A DNA stretch of 64,000 nucleotides from CAVRXQ01 sp963838845 (GTDB lineage: Bacteria > Actinomycetota > Acidimicrobiia > Acidimicrobiales > Bog-793): contig CAWISR010000003.1 of NCBI GenBank assembly GCA_963838845.1, forward strand, positions 496,001 to 560,000. Direction: 5' to 3'. The position numbers were made by a program, and so were the translations under genes. Below the pieces are notes generated by a model. The model made no database searches, was not told where the DNA came from, and was given only the letters and a program-made list of their open reading frames with translations. Of the stretch, positions 36,950 to 46,532 are shown piece after piece. Position 1 is the stretch's first letter. The number at the start of each line of letters is the position of its first letter.

Positions 36950-38119
36950 GTGACGTACTACCTGCGGATCGGCGACGTGCCGAAGAAGCGGCACACGCTG
37001 CATCTCGGACCCGACGGCAACCGGCTCGCCGAGGAGCTGATGGGGGAAGAGGGGTTCTCGGGGTCCTCGTCGCTGCTTTATCACCGCCATTCTCCGAGCG
37101 CGATCTTGGGGATCGAGTCGATCGAGGTGAAGCGTTCCGAGCTCACTCCGAACATTCCGGTGCGCCCGATGCACCTGCGGTCGTTCAGCCTGACCGAGGG
37201 TGGCGACCTTGTGACCAGCCGCCGTCACCTCGGAGCGTCGTCAACGGTGACGCTGTGTGTCGCAGCGGCAGATCAGACGAGTGAGCTGTACCGCAACGGC
37301 GAAGGTGACGAGCTCGTCTTCATCCACACCGGACGCGCGGAGCTCGAGTCGGTTTTCGGCCGCCTCGTCGCCGATGCTGGTGACTACGTCGTCATCCCCC
37401 GGGCGACGACGCACCGATGGGTCGTGAACGGGAGCGACGCGCCGGTGCGAGCGTTCATCTTGGAATCGACCGGCCACATCGGTCCGCCGAATCGCTACCT
37501 CACTCCGACCGGTCAACTCCACGAAGGCGCTCCGTACTCTGAGCGTGACCTGCGCCCGCCGGACGGACCCTTTGTTGTGGAAGGTGAAGGCGTGCGTGTG
37601 CTCGTCCGGACGCGCGGCGGCTGGAGCGTGCATGTGCACGAACGCCACCCCTTCGACGTCGTCGGCTGGGACGGCTGCGTCTATCCCTTCGCATTCTCGA
37701 TCAAGGACTTCGAGCCGATCGTCGGTCGTATCCACCAGCCTCCGCCAGTTCACCAGACATTCGCCGGCGCGGGCTTCGTCGTCTGCAGCTTCGTGCCGCG
37801 CCTCTACGACTTCGATCCGAACGCGATCAAGATCCCCTACCACCACGCGAACGTCGACTCGGACGAGGTCCTCTACTACGTGGACGGCGACTTCATGAGC
37901 CGCCAGGGTGCGGGGATCGCCAAGGGATCGCTCACGGTGCACCCCTCGGGGTTCGTCCACGGCCCGCAGCCGGGCAGCGTCGAGGCGTCGATGGGCGCCG
38001 ATCGCACCGAGGAGACCGCCGTGATGGTGGACACCTTCGAGCCCTTGCTGATCAGCGACGATGCCCGTTCGATCGCCGACCCCGCTTACGAGCGCAGCTG
38101 GGCGGCGAAGAAGTCCTGA
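36950..38119 (+). CDS. hmgA: Homogentisate 1,2-dioxygenase
   Basis: Opens the homogentisate ring to maleylacetoacetate. 389 residues; cupin fold with the iron-site region PPPVHQTFAGAGFVVCSFVPR and EVLYYVDGDFMSR, and HPSGFVHGPQPG. It starts at GTG with AAGGAGGG upstream and ends the catabolic operon. The product needs an isomerase before FahA, which is not present in the window. Confidence 0.94.
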   Translation: MTYYLRIGDVPKKRHTLHLGPDGNRLAEELMGEEGFSGSSSLLYHRHSPSAILGIESIEVKRSELTPNIPVRPMHLRSFSLTEGGDLVTSRRHLGASSTVTLCVAAADQTSELYRNGEGDELVFIHTGRAELESVFGRLVADAGDYVVIPRATTHRWVVNGSDAPVRAFILESTGHIGPPNRYLTPTGQLHEGAPYSERDLRPPDGPFVVEGEGVRVLVRTRGGWSVHVHERHPFDVVGWDGCVYPFAFSIKDFEPIVGRIHQPPPVHQTFAGAGFVVCSFVPRLYDFDPNAIKIPYHHANVDSDEVLYYVDGDFMSRQGAGIAKGSLTVHPSGFVHGPQPGSVEASMGADRTEETAVMVDTFEPLLISDDARSIADPAYERSWAAKKS

Positions 38120-38248
38120 CCCTCGGTCGGCGTCGAAGGTCTCACCGGGTAGCCGGGTCGCACGGACTACGAGAATTCCCAGCCCGACCACAAGGAGCTT
38201 TCAGGTTCATTCGCCACGATCGTCCGTGACAACCAGGAGCGTTTGACG

Positions 38249-38857
38249 ATGCAGGACGAACCGACCTCGCCGACTCCCGCCGCCGAATCGGAGGGCACCG
38301 GGCCGGCGACGCCATCCGGGGTCACGCCCCAGCCCCCGACCCAGCCTCCCCCCGACTCGCGTCAGCCGGCCGCTGGCAGGCCGAACCGGGTCACGAGCAT
38401 CCTCGGACACCGCGCGACTGGCTGGTTTGTCGCCGCGCTGTTGGTGGGTGTGGTGACCGGACTTGCGGTCGCGCTGGCGAACACGTCGAGCGGACCCGCG
38501 CGCGCCATCGTCGAGAGTCCCTCGAACGTGCTGCCGCCGTACACGTTCACGAGGCCGGCGAGTCCACGTGGCTCGCTCCCGATCCCGGTCCGGCCTTTCG
38601 GCGTCGGCGCACTGACCGGTCGTGTCCAGTCCACGTCGACATCGAGCTTCACGGTTGCGACGTCGTTCGGGGCGAACGTGAAGGTCGAAGAACAGTCGTC
38701 GACGATCTATCGCCGCGACGGGAGCGCGGCGACGAAGGCTTCTGTGAAGAAGGGCGTTGAGGTCTTCGTCGTCGGCACGAGGAGCGGCTCAACCGTAAAG
38801 GCATCGGTGGTGACCATCATCGCGATGGGGCCCCAGTCGTCTTACCTTCCCGGCTGA
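38249..38857 (+). CDS. Membrane-anchored DUF5666-like protein
   Basis: 202 residues: a Pro/Thr-rich cytoplasmic N-terminus (1-50), one membrane helix (about 55-75), then an extracytoplasmic domain with two short repeats GALTGRVQSTSTSSFTVATS and GVEVFVVGTRSGSTVKASVVTI, which recall DUF5666/OB-like beta modules. AGGAG precedes the ATG. The role is unknown. It follows hmgA by 129 bases and is probably a separate unit. Confidence 0.7.
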   Translation: MQDEPTSPTPAAESEGTGPATPSGVTPQPPTQPPPDSRQPAAGRPNRVTSILGHRATGWFVAALLVGVVTGLAVALANTSSGPARAIVESPSNVLPPYTFTRPASPRGSLPIPVRPFGVGALTGRVQSTSTSSFTVATSFGANVKVEEQSSTIYRRDGSAATKASVKKGVEVFVVGTRSGSTVKASVVTIIAMGPQSSYLPG

Positions 38858-38877
38858 CGAAAGACGGCTGCGACGAT

Positions 38878-39339
38878 TCAAGCGGTGAGGTCGAGCGCGA
38901 GGTAGAGCGCGCCCTCGATCGGGTTGTAGCGATATCCGTCGGTCTCTGCGAATCCAAGGGACCGATACAAGGCAATGGCGGCGGTCATTGACGGGACCGT
39001 GTCGAGCTTCATCGTCCGATAACCGGCATTCCGCGCGTGCCGAACGACCGCTTCGGCGAGCGCCCGACCGAGATGCCGACCCCTAACTTCTGGTCGGACG
39101 TACAGCCGTTTCATCTCACAGGTCTTTTCGTCGATCCGGCGGAGCGCGACGCAGCCATCAACTGAGAGCAGTATCACCTCGTAGCTTCCGAAGGGATCTT
39201 CGAGCTCCTCGGCGAATCCTTGGAAACAGAGATCGAAGTCGAGGCTGGCGGCGTACTCACGGAAGAGCGCGCGTACCGCTTCGACCTCGCCTTTCGTGGC
39301 GTGATGAATTGCGTCACGATCATCCATCGAAACGGCCAT
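38878..39339 (-). CDS. GNAT-family N-acetyltransferase
   Basis: 153 residues with the acetyl-CoA loop VRPEVRGRHLGRALAEAVV and LDTVPSMTAAIALYRSLGF typical of GNAT. ATG at 39339 is chosen; one four codons later is also possible. Convergent with the DUF5666-like gene and divergent from the saccharopine-dehydrogenase-like gene. Substrate unknown. Confidence 0.8.
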   Translation of the reverse strand: MAVSMDDRDAIHHATKGEVEAVRALFREYAASLDFDLCFQGFAEELEDPFGSYEVILLSVDGCVALRRIDEKTCEMKRLYVRPEVRGRHLGRALAEAVVRHARNAGYRTMKLDTVPSMTAAIALYRSLGFAETDGYRYNPIEGALYLALDLTA

Positions 39340-39439
39340 CTTCCGGCCCAGGTCCCGTCGAGGTCCGAGCAATACGCTAACGGCGGGTCCCGTGAGGGAG
39401 GACGAAGGCTGGCTGTATTGCAGCGAAAGAGGTCACGCG

Positions 39440-40663
39440 ATGACGCGTCTTTTGATCCTTGGCGCCGGAGGTGTCGGATCGGCGGCGGCGCGCACCATCG
39501 AACGTTGGGGACTGTTCGAGCGGGTCGTCGTCGCTGACTTCAGCGCCGAGCGTGCGGCGCGCGCGGTCGACGGGTTTCCCGAACGCTTCCGTAGCGTTGC
39601 GATCGATGCGACCGACGAATCGTCGATCGTCGATCTCGTCGAAGAAGATCATCTCACCGCGCTGTTGAACGCCGTCGATCCGCGTTTCGTGATGCCGATC
39701 TTTCGCGCATCGCTCCAATCTGGGATCACCTACCTCGACATGGCGATGTCGCTTTCGAAACCCGATCCCGCCGATCCATACCATCGACCGGGCGTCATGC
39801 TTGGCGATGAGCAGTTCGCGCTCGCCGACCAGTGGGAAAAGAAGGGAGCGCTCGCGCTCTGCGGCATGGGTGTCGAGCCAGGATTGTCCGATGTGTTCGC
39901 CCGCTACGCGTCCGATGAGATCTTCGCATCGATCGACGAGATCGGCGTGCGTGATGGCGCGAACCTCACGGTCTCCGGTTACGACTTCGCGCCAACGTTT
40001 TCGATCTGGACGACGATCGAGGAGTGTCTGAACCCCCCGCTGATCTGGGATCGTGAACGTGGCTGGTACACGACTGCACCATTCAGCCAGCCGGAGGTGT
40101 TCGACTTTCCCGGCGGTATCGGGCCGCTCGAGTGCGTGAACGTCGAACACGAAGAGGTGGTCCTGATCCCGCGCTGGATCAACACCGGCCGGGTCACGTT
40201 CAAGTACGGGCTCGGCGAGGAGTTCATCGACGTGCTGAAGGCGCTGCACAAGCTCGGTCTCGATTCGACGGCGCCGATTAGCGTCGGCGGCGTCGAGGTC
40301 GCACCCCGTGACGTCGTCGCTGCCGTCCTTCCCGACCCAGCGACGCTCGGCGAAAAGATGACCGGGGTCACGTGCGCTGGGACATGGGTCCGCGGCACCG
40401 GCAAAGACGGGCTGCCGCGCTCGGTCTACCTGTACCACCTGGTCGAGAACGCGTGGTCGATGAGAGAGTTCGGCAGCCAGGCCGTCGTCTGGCAGACCGC
40501 CATGAACCCGGTCGTCGCCCTCGAACTCCTCGAGTCGGGGGCGTGGTCGGGAGTCGGTGTCCTCGGGCCGGAGGCGTTCCCGCCAAAGCCATTCCTCGAC
40601 CAACTCGTCGAGCACCGCGCCCCGTGGGCGTTCGACGAGCGGGCGTCGATCGCCTCGAGCTGA
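39440..40663 (+). CDS. Saccharopine dehydrogenase family protein
   Basis: 407 residues with a Rossmann start LLILGAGGVGSAAARTIERWGLFERVVVADFS (parts), a middle substrate domain and GLPRSVYLYHLVE. Members act as lysine-6-dehydrogenase, saccharopine reductase or carboxynorspermidine synthase-like enzymes. Which substrate is used cannot be told. AAAGAGG precedes the ATG. It is followed by ndh after 33 bases on the same strand. Confidence 0.82.
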   Translation: MTRLLILGAGGVGSAAARTIERWGLFERVVVADFSAERAARAVDGFPERFRSVAIDATDESSIVDLVEEDHLTALLNAVDPRFVMPIFRASLQSGITYLDMAMSLSKPDPADPYHRPGVMLGDEQFALADQWEKKGALALCGMGVEPGLSDVFARYASDEIFASIDEIGVRDGANLTVSGYDFAPTFSIWTTIEECLNPPLIWDRERGWYTTAPFSQPEVFDFPGGIGPLECVNVEHEEVVLIPRWINTGRVTFKYGLGEEFIDVLKALHKLGLDSTAPISVGGVEVAPRDVVAAVLPDPATLGEKMTGVTCAGTWVRGTGKDGLPRSVYLYHLVENAWSMREFGSQAVVWQTAMNPVVALELLESGAWSGVGVLGPEAFPPKPFLDQLVEHRAPWAFDERASIASS

Positions 40664-40696
40664 GCACAGGAGCGCCTCGCGTCGGTTGCGACGTTG

Positions 40697-42088
40697 GTGC
40701 GTGCAAGCGATGATCCGACGGTGGAGCGAGACGCGGGCGAGAGCGCGCTTTGTTCGGGCGCGCACCGTTGTGTCGTGATCGGCGGCGGATTCGGCGGCAT
40801 CAATGTCGTGAAAGAGCTCGAGCGATCAGATGTCGACGTGACGCTGATCGACCGGCACAACTACCACCTCTTCCAACCGCTGAACTACCAGGTCGCCACG
40901 GGATCTCTCTCACCCGCGGAGATCGCGACGCCGCTGCGCAAAATCTTCCGCGACGACAAACGGGTGCACGTCCTCCTCGGCGAGGCCACTGCGATCGACA
41001 TCGCCGAGCGTCGGGTTCTGGTCGAGTCACCTGCTCCGGGCGTCGACCCCCTCGAGGTGTCTTACGACACCCTCGTCGTTGCGGGTGGATCGAGCTATTC
41101 GTACTTCGGTCACGAAAACTGGCAATCCCTCGCGCTCGAGGTGAAGTCACTCGACAGCGCGCTCGAAGTGCGCGGCCGGATCCTGCAAGGTTTCGAAGCG
41201 GCAGAGTTCGAGTCGGTTGCCGATAAGCGGACCGCATGGCTGACCTTCGTCGTCGTCGGCGGCGGGCCGACGGGTGTCGAAATGGCCGGTCAGATCGCCG
41301 AACTCGCGAGAGACACGCTGCCCGGTGAGTTCCGAGTGGCGAATCCGGCGTCCGGGCAGGTACTGCTCGTCGAAACGGCCGACCGGGTCCTCCCCGCGTT
41401 CGTGCCTTCGCTCTCCCGGCGCGCCGGCCGGTCGCTCCAACGGCTCGGGGTCACCCTGCTCGCGTCTCACACCGTCGTCGACGTGCAAGCCGACCACGTC
41501 GAAGTCGCCGCCACCGACGGCTCGACGACTTCCATCCCGACGCACACCGTCGTGTGGGCAGCAGGGGTGACTGCGTCCCCACTCGCCGCCCTAATCGGCT
41601 CGGGCGCCGGTGCCGAAGTCGATCGTGCCGGTCGCGTCGTCGTCGAACCCGACCTCACCCTTCCCGGACATCCGGAGCTGATCGCCCTCGGAGACATGGT
41701 GAGTGTGCGCGACGCGCGCACGGGAAAGACGCGGGTCCTTCCCGGCGTCGCCCCGGTCGCCATTCAGCAGGGCAAGTACGCCGGTCGTCTCATTCGGGCT
41801 CGCCTCGAGGGTACCGAGACGACCGCGTTCCGTTACCACGACAAAGGGACGCTCGCGACTATCGGTCGGACACGTGCCGTTGCCGACCTGCGCGGCATTC
41901 GGCTCAGCGGGTTCGTCGCATGGGTGACGTGGCTCGTCGTGCATCTCTTTTATTTGATTGGCTTCGAGAACCGGCTGATCGTGATCTCGCGCTGGTCGTA
42001 CAGCTTCCTGACCCGGGGACGCAGCGCTCGCCTGATCACCGAGGTTGCGTCGTTCCGTGACGACTCGGCGGGTCGACCGGACGCGTGA
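40697..42088 (+). CDS. ndh: Type II NADH dehydrogenase
   Basis: Single-subunit FAD enzyme passing electrons from NADH to quinone. About 463 residues: FAD Rossmann CVVIGGGFGGINVVKEL, NAD motif VVVGGGPTGVEMAGQIAEL, second FAD segment ALGDMVSV, quinone-site AIQQGKYAGRLI and the C-terminal amphipathic helix VTWLVVHLFYLIGFENRL. GTG at 40697 is preferred to TTG three bases earlier. It precedes the parvulin/exporter genes by 73 bases. Confidence 0.92.
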   Translation: MRASDDPTVERDAGESALCSGAHRCVVIGGGFGGINVVKELERSDVDVTLIDRHNYHLFQPLNYQVATGSLSPAEIATPLRKIFRDDKRVHVLLGEATAIDIAERRVLVESPAPGVDPLEVSYDTLVVAGGSSYSYFGHENWQSLALEVKSLDSALEVRGRILQGFEAAEFESVADKRTAWLTFVVVGGGPTGVEMAGQIAELARDTLPGEFRVANPASGQVLLVETADRVLPAFVPSLSRRAGRSLQRLGVTLLASHTVVDVQADHVEVAATDGSTTSIPTHTVVWAAGVTASPLAALIGSGAGAEVDRAGRVVVEPDLTLPGHPELIALGDMVSVRDARTGKTRVLPGVAPVAIQQGKYAGRLIRARLEGTETTAFRYHDKGTLATIGRTRAVADLRGIRLSGFVAWVTWLVVHLFYLIGFENRLIVISRWSYSFLTRGRSARLITEVASFRDDSAGRPDA

Positions 42089-42161
42089 GGTTTGCTGTGC
42101 GGCTTCTGGACCTTCGAGCGGGCACGGCATTCGGGGTTGCCGTGGTCGATGCGCGGTGTCG

Positions 42162-43265
42162 ATGATCGCTAGAGAAAATGCCCAAGCACCTATTCCGCTT
42201 CGTGGTCCATACTTCACCCTGTGGCCTTCACTCGATGAAACGGCGTTGCGCCTCCGTGACGAAACGGTCACGTACGGCGAACTGCTCCTCATCGGGGCGG
42301 CGACGGGACGGCTAGAAGAGGCACGGATTGACACGAGTCGTGCCGCGCGCCTGCTGGAGGGGCCCTCCGAGACATTCGGTGAAGCTGAACTGCGGCGCGA
42401 GGCGGAAGCGTTCCGCAGGCAGCGCAAGCTGCACAGTGGCGATGATCTCCGCAGCTGGCTAGCCCGCCGCGATCTCGATGAAGCGCAGTGGGCCGGCCAT
42501 CTTCGGCGTTCGCTCGCGTTGAAATCGGGGCTCGAAGGTGTCGACGATTCGGCCACCGACGACGAGATCGAACAAGCACTCGTCGTCGACCTCGCGTGCG
42601 CTGGATGGTGGGGACTAGTCGCCGACGAAGCGACACGACTGTGGTCCGCGGAGCGCGCGCAGACCCTGCGCGGCGAACCGCCAGTCAATCAAAAGGGGGC
42701 CAACGGCGAGTCGCTCGAGTCGATTGCGAAACACATCGCGGAATGCCTTCCGATCCTGGGGATCCTTGAGGTCGACTGGTGCCTCGATCGCCTGCGGGCG
42801 TTCGAGTCGCGTCGTCAGGCGCTTGTGGAACTGGCGGAGGCGTGCGGTGAGCCGGGCGTCATCGCGCGTCGGGTCAAAGAACGCGCCGTCGACTGGTCCG
42901 AGTTCGTCTATGACGACCTTCGACTACCGAATCGATCCGTTGCGAACGAAGCCGCGATGTGCGGCCGCGACGACGGGATGTCTCCAGAAGAGGTCGCGGC
43001 GCGATCCGGACGGGAGCTTGAGCACCGCGTGATGCGACGAGACCAGATCCCGACGGGAATCGCGGCGATGCTAACGGGCGCGGTCCCGGGCGATGTCCTC
43101 GGGCCGTTCGACGAGGACGACGGGGTGCACGTCGTCTGGTTGCGTGAGCGACGCGCACCATCCGCGGACGACCCGAAGACCCGTGAGTTTGCAATCGGAG
43201 AGTTGCTCAGTGAGCGACTCGACCGCGCCGCGGCCGGCAAAGCCGTCGTGGTGGGTCCGCTGTGA
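42162..43265 (+). CDS. Parvulin-like (SurA-type) protein of the exporter operon
   Basis: 367 residues with no signal peptide, so cytoplasmic. The N-terminal half is helical and contains a SurA-like pattern (TVTYGELLLIG, EAELRREAEAFRRQRKLHSGDDLRSWLARR in parts). The C-terminal part resembles a parvulin rotamase: RELEHRVMRRDQIPTGIAAML, VPGDVLGPFDEDDGVHVVWLRE. The stop overlaps the exporter's GTG start (GTGA), so the two are translationally coupled. Related peptidyl-prolyl isomerase-like genes occur beside C39 exporters in other bacteria. A chaperone or modifying role for the exported peptide is inferred. Confidence 0.75.
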   Translation: MIARENAQAPIPLRGPYFTLWPSLDETALRLRDETVTYGELLLIGAATGRLEEARIDTSRAARLLEGPSETFGEAELRREAEAFRRQRKLHSGDDLRSWLARRDLDEAQWAGHLRRSLALKSGLEGVDDSATDDEIEQALVVDLACAGWWGLVADEATRLWSAERAQTLRGEPPVNQKGANGESLESIAKHIAECLPILGILEVDWCLDRLRAFESRRQALVELAEACGEPGVIARRVKERAVDWSEFVYDDLRLPNRSVANEAAMCGRDDGMSPEEVAARSGRELEHRVMRRDQIPTGIAAMLTGAVPGDVLGPFDEDDGVHVVWLRERRAPSADDPKTREFAIGELLSERLDRAAAGKAVVVGPL

Positions 43266-46200
43266 GCCTCTCCGCGAGCGGGCACGACGTACTGCTTCGC
43301 CTGCCGCTGTTCGCGCGTCTGCAGCCGACGCTCTCGGACCTCGTGTTTCGGCTGTTTCAGCCTCGCGAGTTCGACTTCGGCGAGACGATCTTTTCCGAAG
43401 GAGATCCCCCGGACGGCATGTACGTCATCGTCGAAGGGTCCGTGCGCGTGATCGTGAGCCACGAGGGGAATGAGACCACGCTCGCACGCTTCGGTCCCGG
43501 CGAATGGTTCGGAGAGGCCGCCTTTCTCGACTCGACGACCCGAACGGCGACGGTTCGAGCGTCCGAGCGCGTGAAGGTTCTCTGGCTCGACGCGTTCGTC
43601 TTCGTGTCCCTGCTCGAGCTCCATCCGGAGATTCGCGAGGCGTTCGGTGACCAAACGCAGATCCAAACGCTTCACCGCTTCCTTCGCACGCACGCCGCAT
43701 TCGAGAACCTCTCCCTCGAGGCGGCGACGGCGATGTTCCCCGTCCTCGAGCTAGTCGCGAGTGCCCCCGGGACCGTCGTCGTGCGCCAAGGCGATCCGGG
43801 GGGTGCGATGTACTTCGTCGAGGAGGGCCGCCTCGAGGTGTCGATTGGCGAGGACTCGGAGTCCCGCGTCACCGGGTTTCTTCGGACCGGGGACATCTTT
43901 GGAGAGAGGTCGCTCGTGACCGGCGAGCCGAGGGCGGCGACGGTGCGAGCGATTTCTGACGTTCGGCTCTTGAAGCTCGACCAAAAGGACTTCTCCGATC
44001 TCTCCGCACGCTTCGACGGTCTCGCCTCCCGCGTCGAGGAGTTGGTGACGTTGCGCGACGCGCAGGGCGAAGCCCGCGTACCCCTCGACATCCACCGCGA
44101 GATCCTGCCCGGAGGGTTGTCGGACATCCAGCCCGCGGAAACGGTCGCGACCGAAACGGTTTCAACTCCGGGACCGGTCGCGAAACGGGCGTCTCGTCGG
44201 GGTCGCTTCCCCTTTGTCCAACAGCTCGATGAGATGGATTGCGGCGTCGCCTGTCTGTCGATGGTGGCGAAGTGGTACCGGATCGATGTGTCGATCTCTT
44301 GGCTGCGGGACGTCGCGAAGGCCGGGCCGGCCGGAACGACGCTGCGGGGGATTACGGAGGCGGGGGCGCGCATCGGTCTCGAGATCGTGCCCCTCAAGGT
44401 GTCGCGCGACCGTTTGGAAGGTCTCGGAACGCCGGCCATCGTTCACTGGGACAAGAACCACTGGATCGTTCTCGTGCGCGTCGACGAACGCGGCGTCGAG
44501 GTCGCGGATCCCGCGATCGGCGTGTACCGGATGAGCCGAGACGAACTCCTCGCGCACTGGGACGGCTACGCCGCGCAGATCACCCCGACCGACACGAAGC
44601 CCGAGGTGCCCGGCAGCGCGCCAAACCTGCACTGGCTGCGTCCGTTCCTTGTCAAGCACCGCCGTGCGATCGTCGCCGCGGCGGTGCTTGCGCTCGGAGC
44701 TGCGGGCGCCGAGGTCGCGTTGCCGCTCATCGTTCAGGGCATCGTGAACAGCGTCGTGAACCGCAGCTCGGACTCGACGATCGACCTCTTCGGGCTCGGG
44801 ATCCTCGGTCTTGCCATCGCGGGCACGGTGGCGTCTTTGGCCCAGCGGCTCGTGCTTTCCGGTACGAGCTCGGTCTTCGATGTGGAGACGCTCGGTTTTG
44901 TCACGGAACGATTGCTCGGCTTGCCGATGGCCTACTTCGAATCCCGTCGGATCGGGGACATCGAACGTCGACTCTCCGGCGCGCGCGAGATCCGTCGCAT
45001 CATCATCCAGCAAGGCATCGAGACGCTTTCCGCTGCTCTCCAGGTGGTCGTCGGGCTCGTGATCATGTTTGTCATCTCGTGGGAGCTGGCGCTGATCTTT
45101 CTCGTCCTTTCGCCGGTTTACCTGCTTGCGATGCGCTATTCGACGAGCCGGTTGCGACCGCTGTACGCCGGCATCGAGGAGAACATCGGTCGATACGCGT
45201 CGGATCAGATCGACCTGTTAAAGGGCATCGAGACGGTGAAGTCGACCGGCACCGAAGAGGGCCTCCGACGGCGACTCCAATCTGGTTTTGCGACATTGAT
45301 GGGCAAGACCTCGGAGTCGCGTCGGGTGATCGCGCGCTACGGCGCGGCCATCCAGCTCTTTTCGCTCTTCTCCTACGGACTATTCGTGTTCCTCGGTGGT
45401 CTCCTCGCTCGGTCAGGGAGCATCAGCATCGGCGGCTACGTGGCATTCACCGCTCTTGTCCTGCTAGTCACCGGTCCGCTCGTCTCGGTCCTCGACGCGT
45501 GGGACGACGTCCAGATCTCCGCGGTCTTGTTGAACAGGATCGCCGACGTTTTGGAGCACGAGCCCGAACAGGGCTTCGAGAGCTCAGAGCTGTTGTCGGT
45601 TCCGACGCTCGAAGGTCGCGTCCAGCTCCGCCACGTCTCTTACCAGCCACCGGGCACCGACGAGCCGATCCTTTCCGAAATCGAGCTTGACGTCGCGCCG
45701 GGCACCACGGTCGCGATTGTCGGTCGGAGCGGATCGGGTAAGACGACGCTGCTCCGGCTCCTTGCGGGATTGATCGAACCGACGTCGGGACTCATCTTCT
45801 ACGACCGTGTCGACTCGAAGACGCTGCGCTACAAGGACCTTCGCCGACAGGTCGGCTTCGTTCTGCAAGACCCGTACGTCTTCGCGGCGCCGATCGCGGA
45901 CAACATCGCGCTCGGCGAGGAACGCATCGACCCCGACGCGTTGCAGGTGGCAGCGCAGATTGCCGACCTGACAGAGCTCGTTGAGCGCCTGCCGCTCGGA
46001 TTCGATACTCCCGTCGGCGACCGCGGCCTGCCGCTTTCCGGTGGTCAGGCGCAGCGTCTCGCGATCGCACGCGCGCTTTATCACCAGCCGCCGGTGCTGT
46101 TGTTCGACGAGGCGACGAGCGCCCTCGACACGGAATCAGAGGCAATCGTCAAACGGAACATCGATCGGTTACTCGAAGGACGCACGGCATTTGTCGTCGC

Positions 46201-46354
46201 GCACCGGTTGAGCACGATTCGCAATGCGGACAAGATCGTCGTTCTCGAACGTGGTCGCCTCGTCGAGCAAGGGACGCATGACGAACTCCTCGAACGACGC
46301 GGCGTTTACTTCTACCTCTACAGTCAGCAGCTCTCTTCGACTGACGGAAGCTGA
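43262..46354 (+). CDS. Peptidase C39 ABC exporter with two cyclic-nucleotide-binding domains
   Basis: 1,030 residues. Two cNMP-binding domains come first (about 10-130 and 145-265); both keep the phosphate-cassette Glu and Arg (FGEAAFLDSTTRTATV; FGERSLVTGEPRAATV). A C39 protease domain follows (about 310-450) with Gln before Cys327 (QLDEMDCG), His400 and Asp416, so it should cut after Gly-Gly. Six membrane helices (about 460-730) and an ABC ATPase (Walker A Lys827, LSGGQ near 925, DEATSALD near 950) complete it. The order recalls the cyanobacterial HetC group. It is coupled to the parvulin gene and followed by a leader peptide gene. Confidence 0.92.
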   Translation: MSLSASGHDVLLRLPLFARLQPTLSDLVFRLFQPREFDFGETIFSEGDPPDGMYVIVEGSVRVIVSHEGNETTLARFGPGEWFGEAAFLDSTTRTATVRASERVKVLWLDAFVFVSLLELHPEIREAFGDQTQIQTLHRFLRTHAAFENLSLEAATAMFPVLELVASAPGTVVVRQGDPGGAMYFVEEGRLEVSIGEDSESRVTGFLRTGDIFGERSLVTGEPRAATVRAISDVRLLKLDQKDFSDLSARFDGLASRVEELVTLRDAQGEARVPLDIHREILPGGLSDIQPAETVATETVSTPGPVAKRASRRGRFPFVQQLDEMDCGVACLSMVAKWYRIDVSISWLRDVAKAGPAGTTLRGITEAGARIGLEIVPLKVSRDRLEGLGTPAIVHWDKNHWIVLVRVDERGVEVADPAIGVYRMSRDELLAHWDGYAAQITPTDTKPEVPGSAPNLHWLRPFLVKHRRAIVAAAVLALGAAGAEVALPLIVQGIVNSVVNRSSDSTIDLFGLGILGLAIAGTVASLAQRLVLSGTSSVFDVETLGFVTERLLGLPMAYFESRRIGDIERRLSGAREIRRIIIQQGIETLSAALQVVVGLVIMFVISWELALIFLVLSPVYLLAMRYSTSRLRPLYAGIEENIGRYASDQIDLLKGIETVKSTGTEEGLRRRLQSGFATLMGKTSESRRVIARYGAAIQLFSLFSYGLFVFLGGLLARSGSISIGGYVAFTALVLLVTGPLVSVLDAWDDVQISAVLLNRIADVLEHEPEQGFESSELLSVPTLEGRVQLRHVSYQPPGTDEPILSEIELDVAPGTTVAIVGRSGSGKTTLLRLLAGLIEPTSGLIFYDRVDSKTLRYKDLRRQVGFVLQDPYVFAAPIADNIALGEERIDPDALQVAAQIADLTELVERLPLGFDTPVGDRGLPLSGGQAQRLAIARALYHQPPVLLFDEATSALDTESEAIVKRNIDRLLEGRTAFVVAHRLSTIRNADKIVVLERGRLVEQGTHDELLERRGVYFYLYSQQLSSTDGS

Positions 46355-46456
46355 TCGGTATCGCTCAGTTCCATCGCGCGCCGATAACGGCTCACGCGCA
46401 GCGGTAGAAAGTCGAGGTCACGACGTCGGGTGGTACACGTACTCAGCGTTGAGGGC

Positions 46457-46485
46457 TTCGCAAGGACACCGCGTGCACTTACTAT
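46457..46485 (+). promoter_or_regulatory. Weak promoter candidate for the leader peptide
   Basis: TTCGCA (46457-46462), 17 bases, then TACTAT (46480-46485), about 48 bases before the peptide ATG. The -10 is good, the -35 poor. It would allow the peptide to be made in excess over its exporter; the 178-base gap after the exporter gene also fits separate transcription. Confidence 0.35.
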
Positions 46486-46532
46486 GTCGGCAACGGGTCC
46501 ACAAAAGTGCCCAGAGGCGGGAGGTAAACCCA

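Noticed and set aside
39377..40765. Long open frame antisense to the saccharopine dehydrogenase-like gene
   Set aside because: Shadow of a recognised gene; no conserved motif.
42162..43265. Periplasmic SurA
   Set aside because: No signal peptide and a monoderm-like host; it is treated as a cytoplasmic parvulin-like protein.
46355..46532. A second Gly-Gly peptide between exporter and peptide gene
   Set aside because: No open frame with ribosome site and leader was found.
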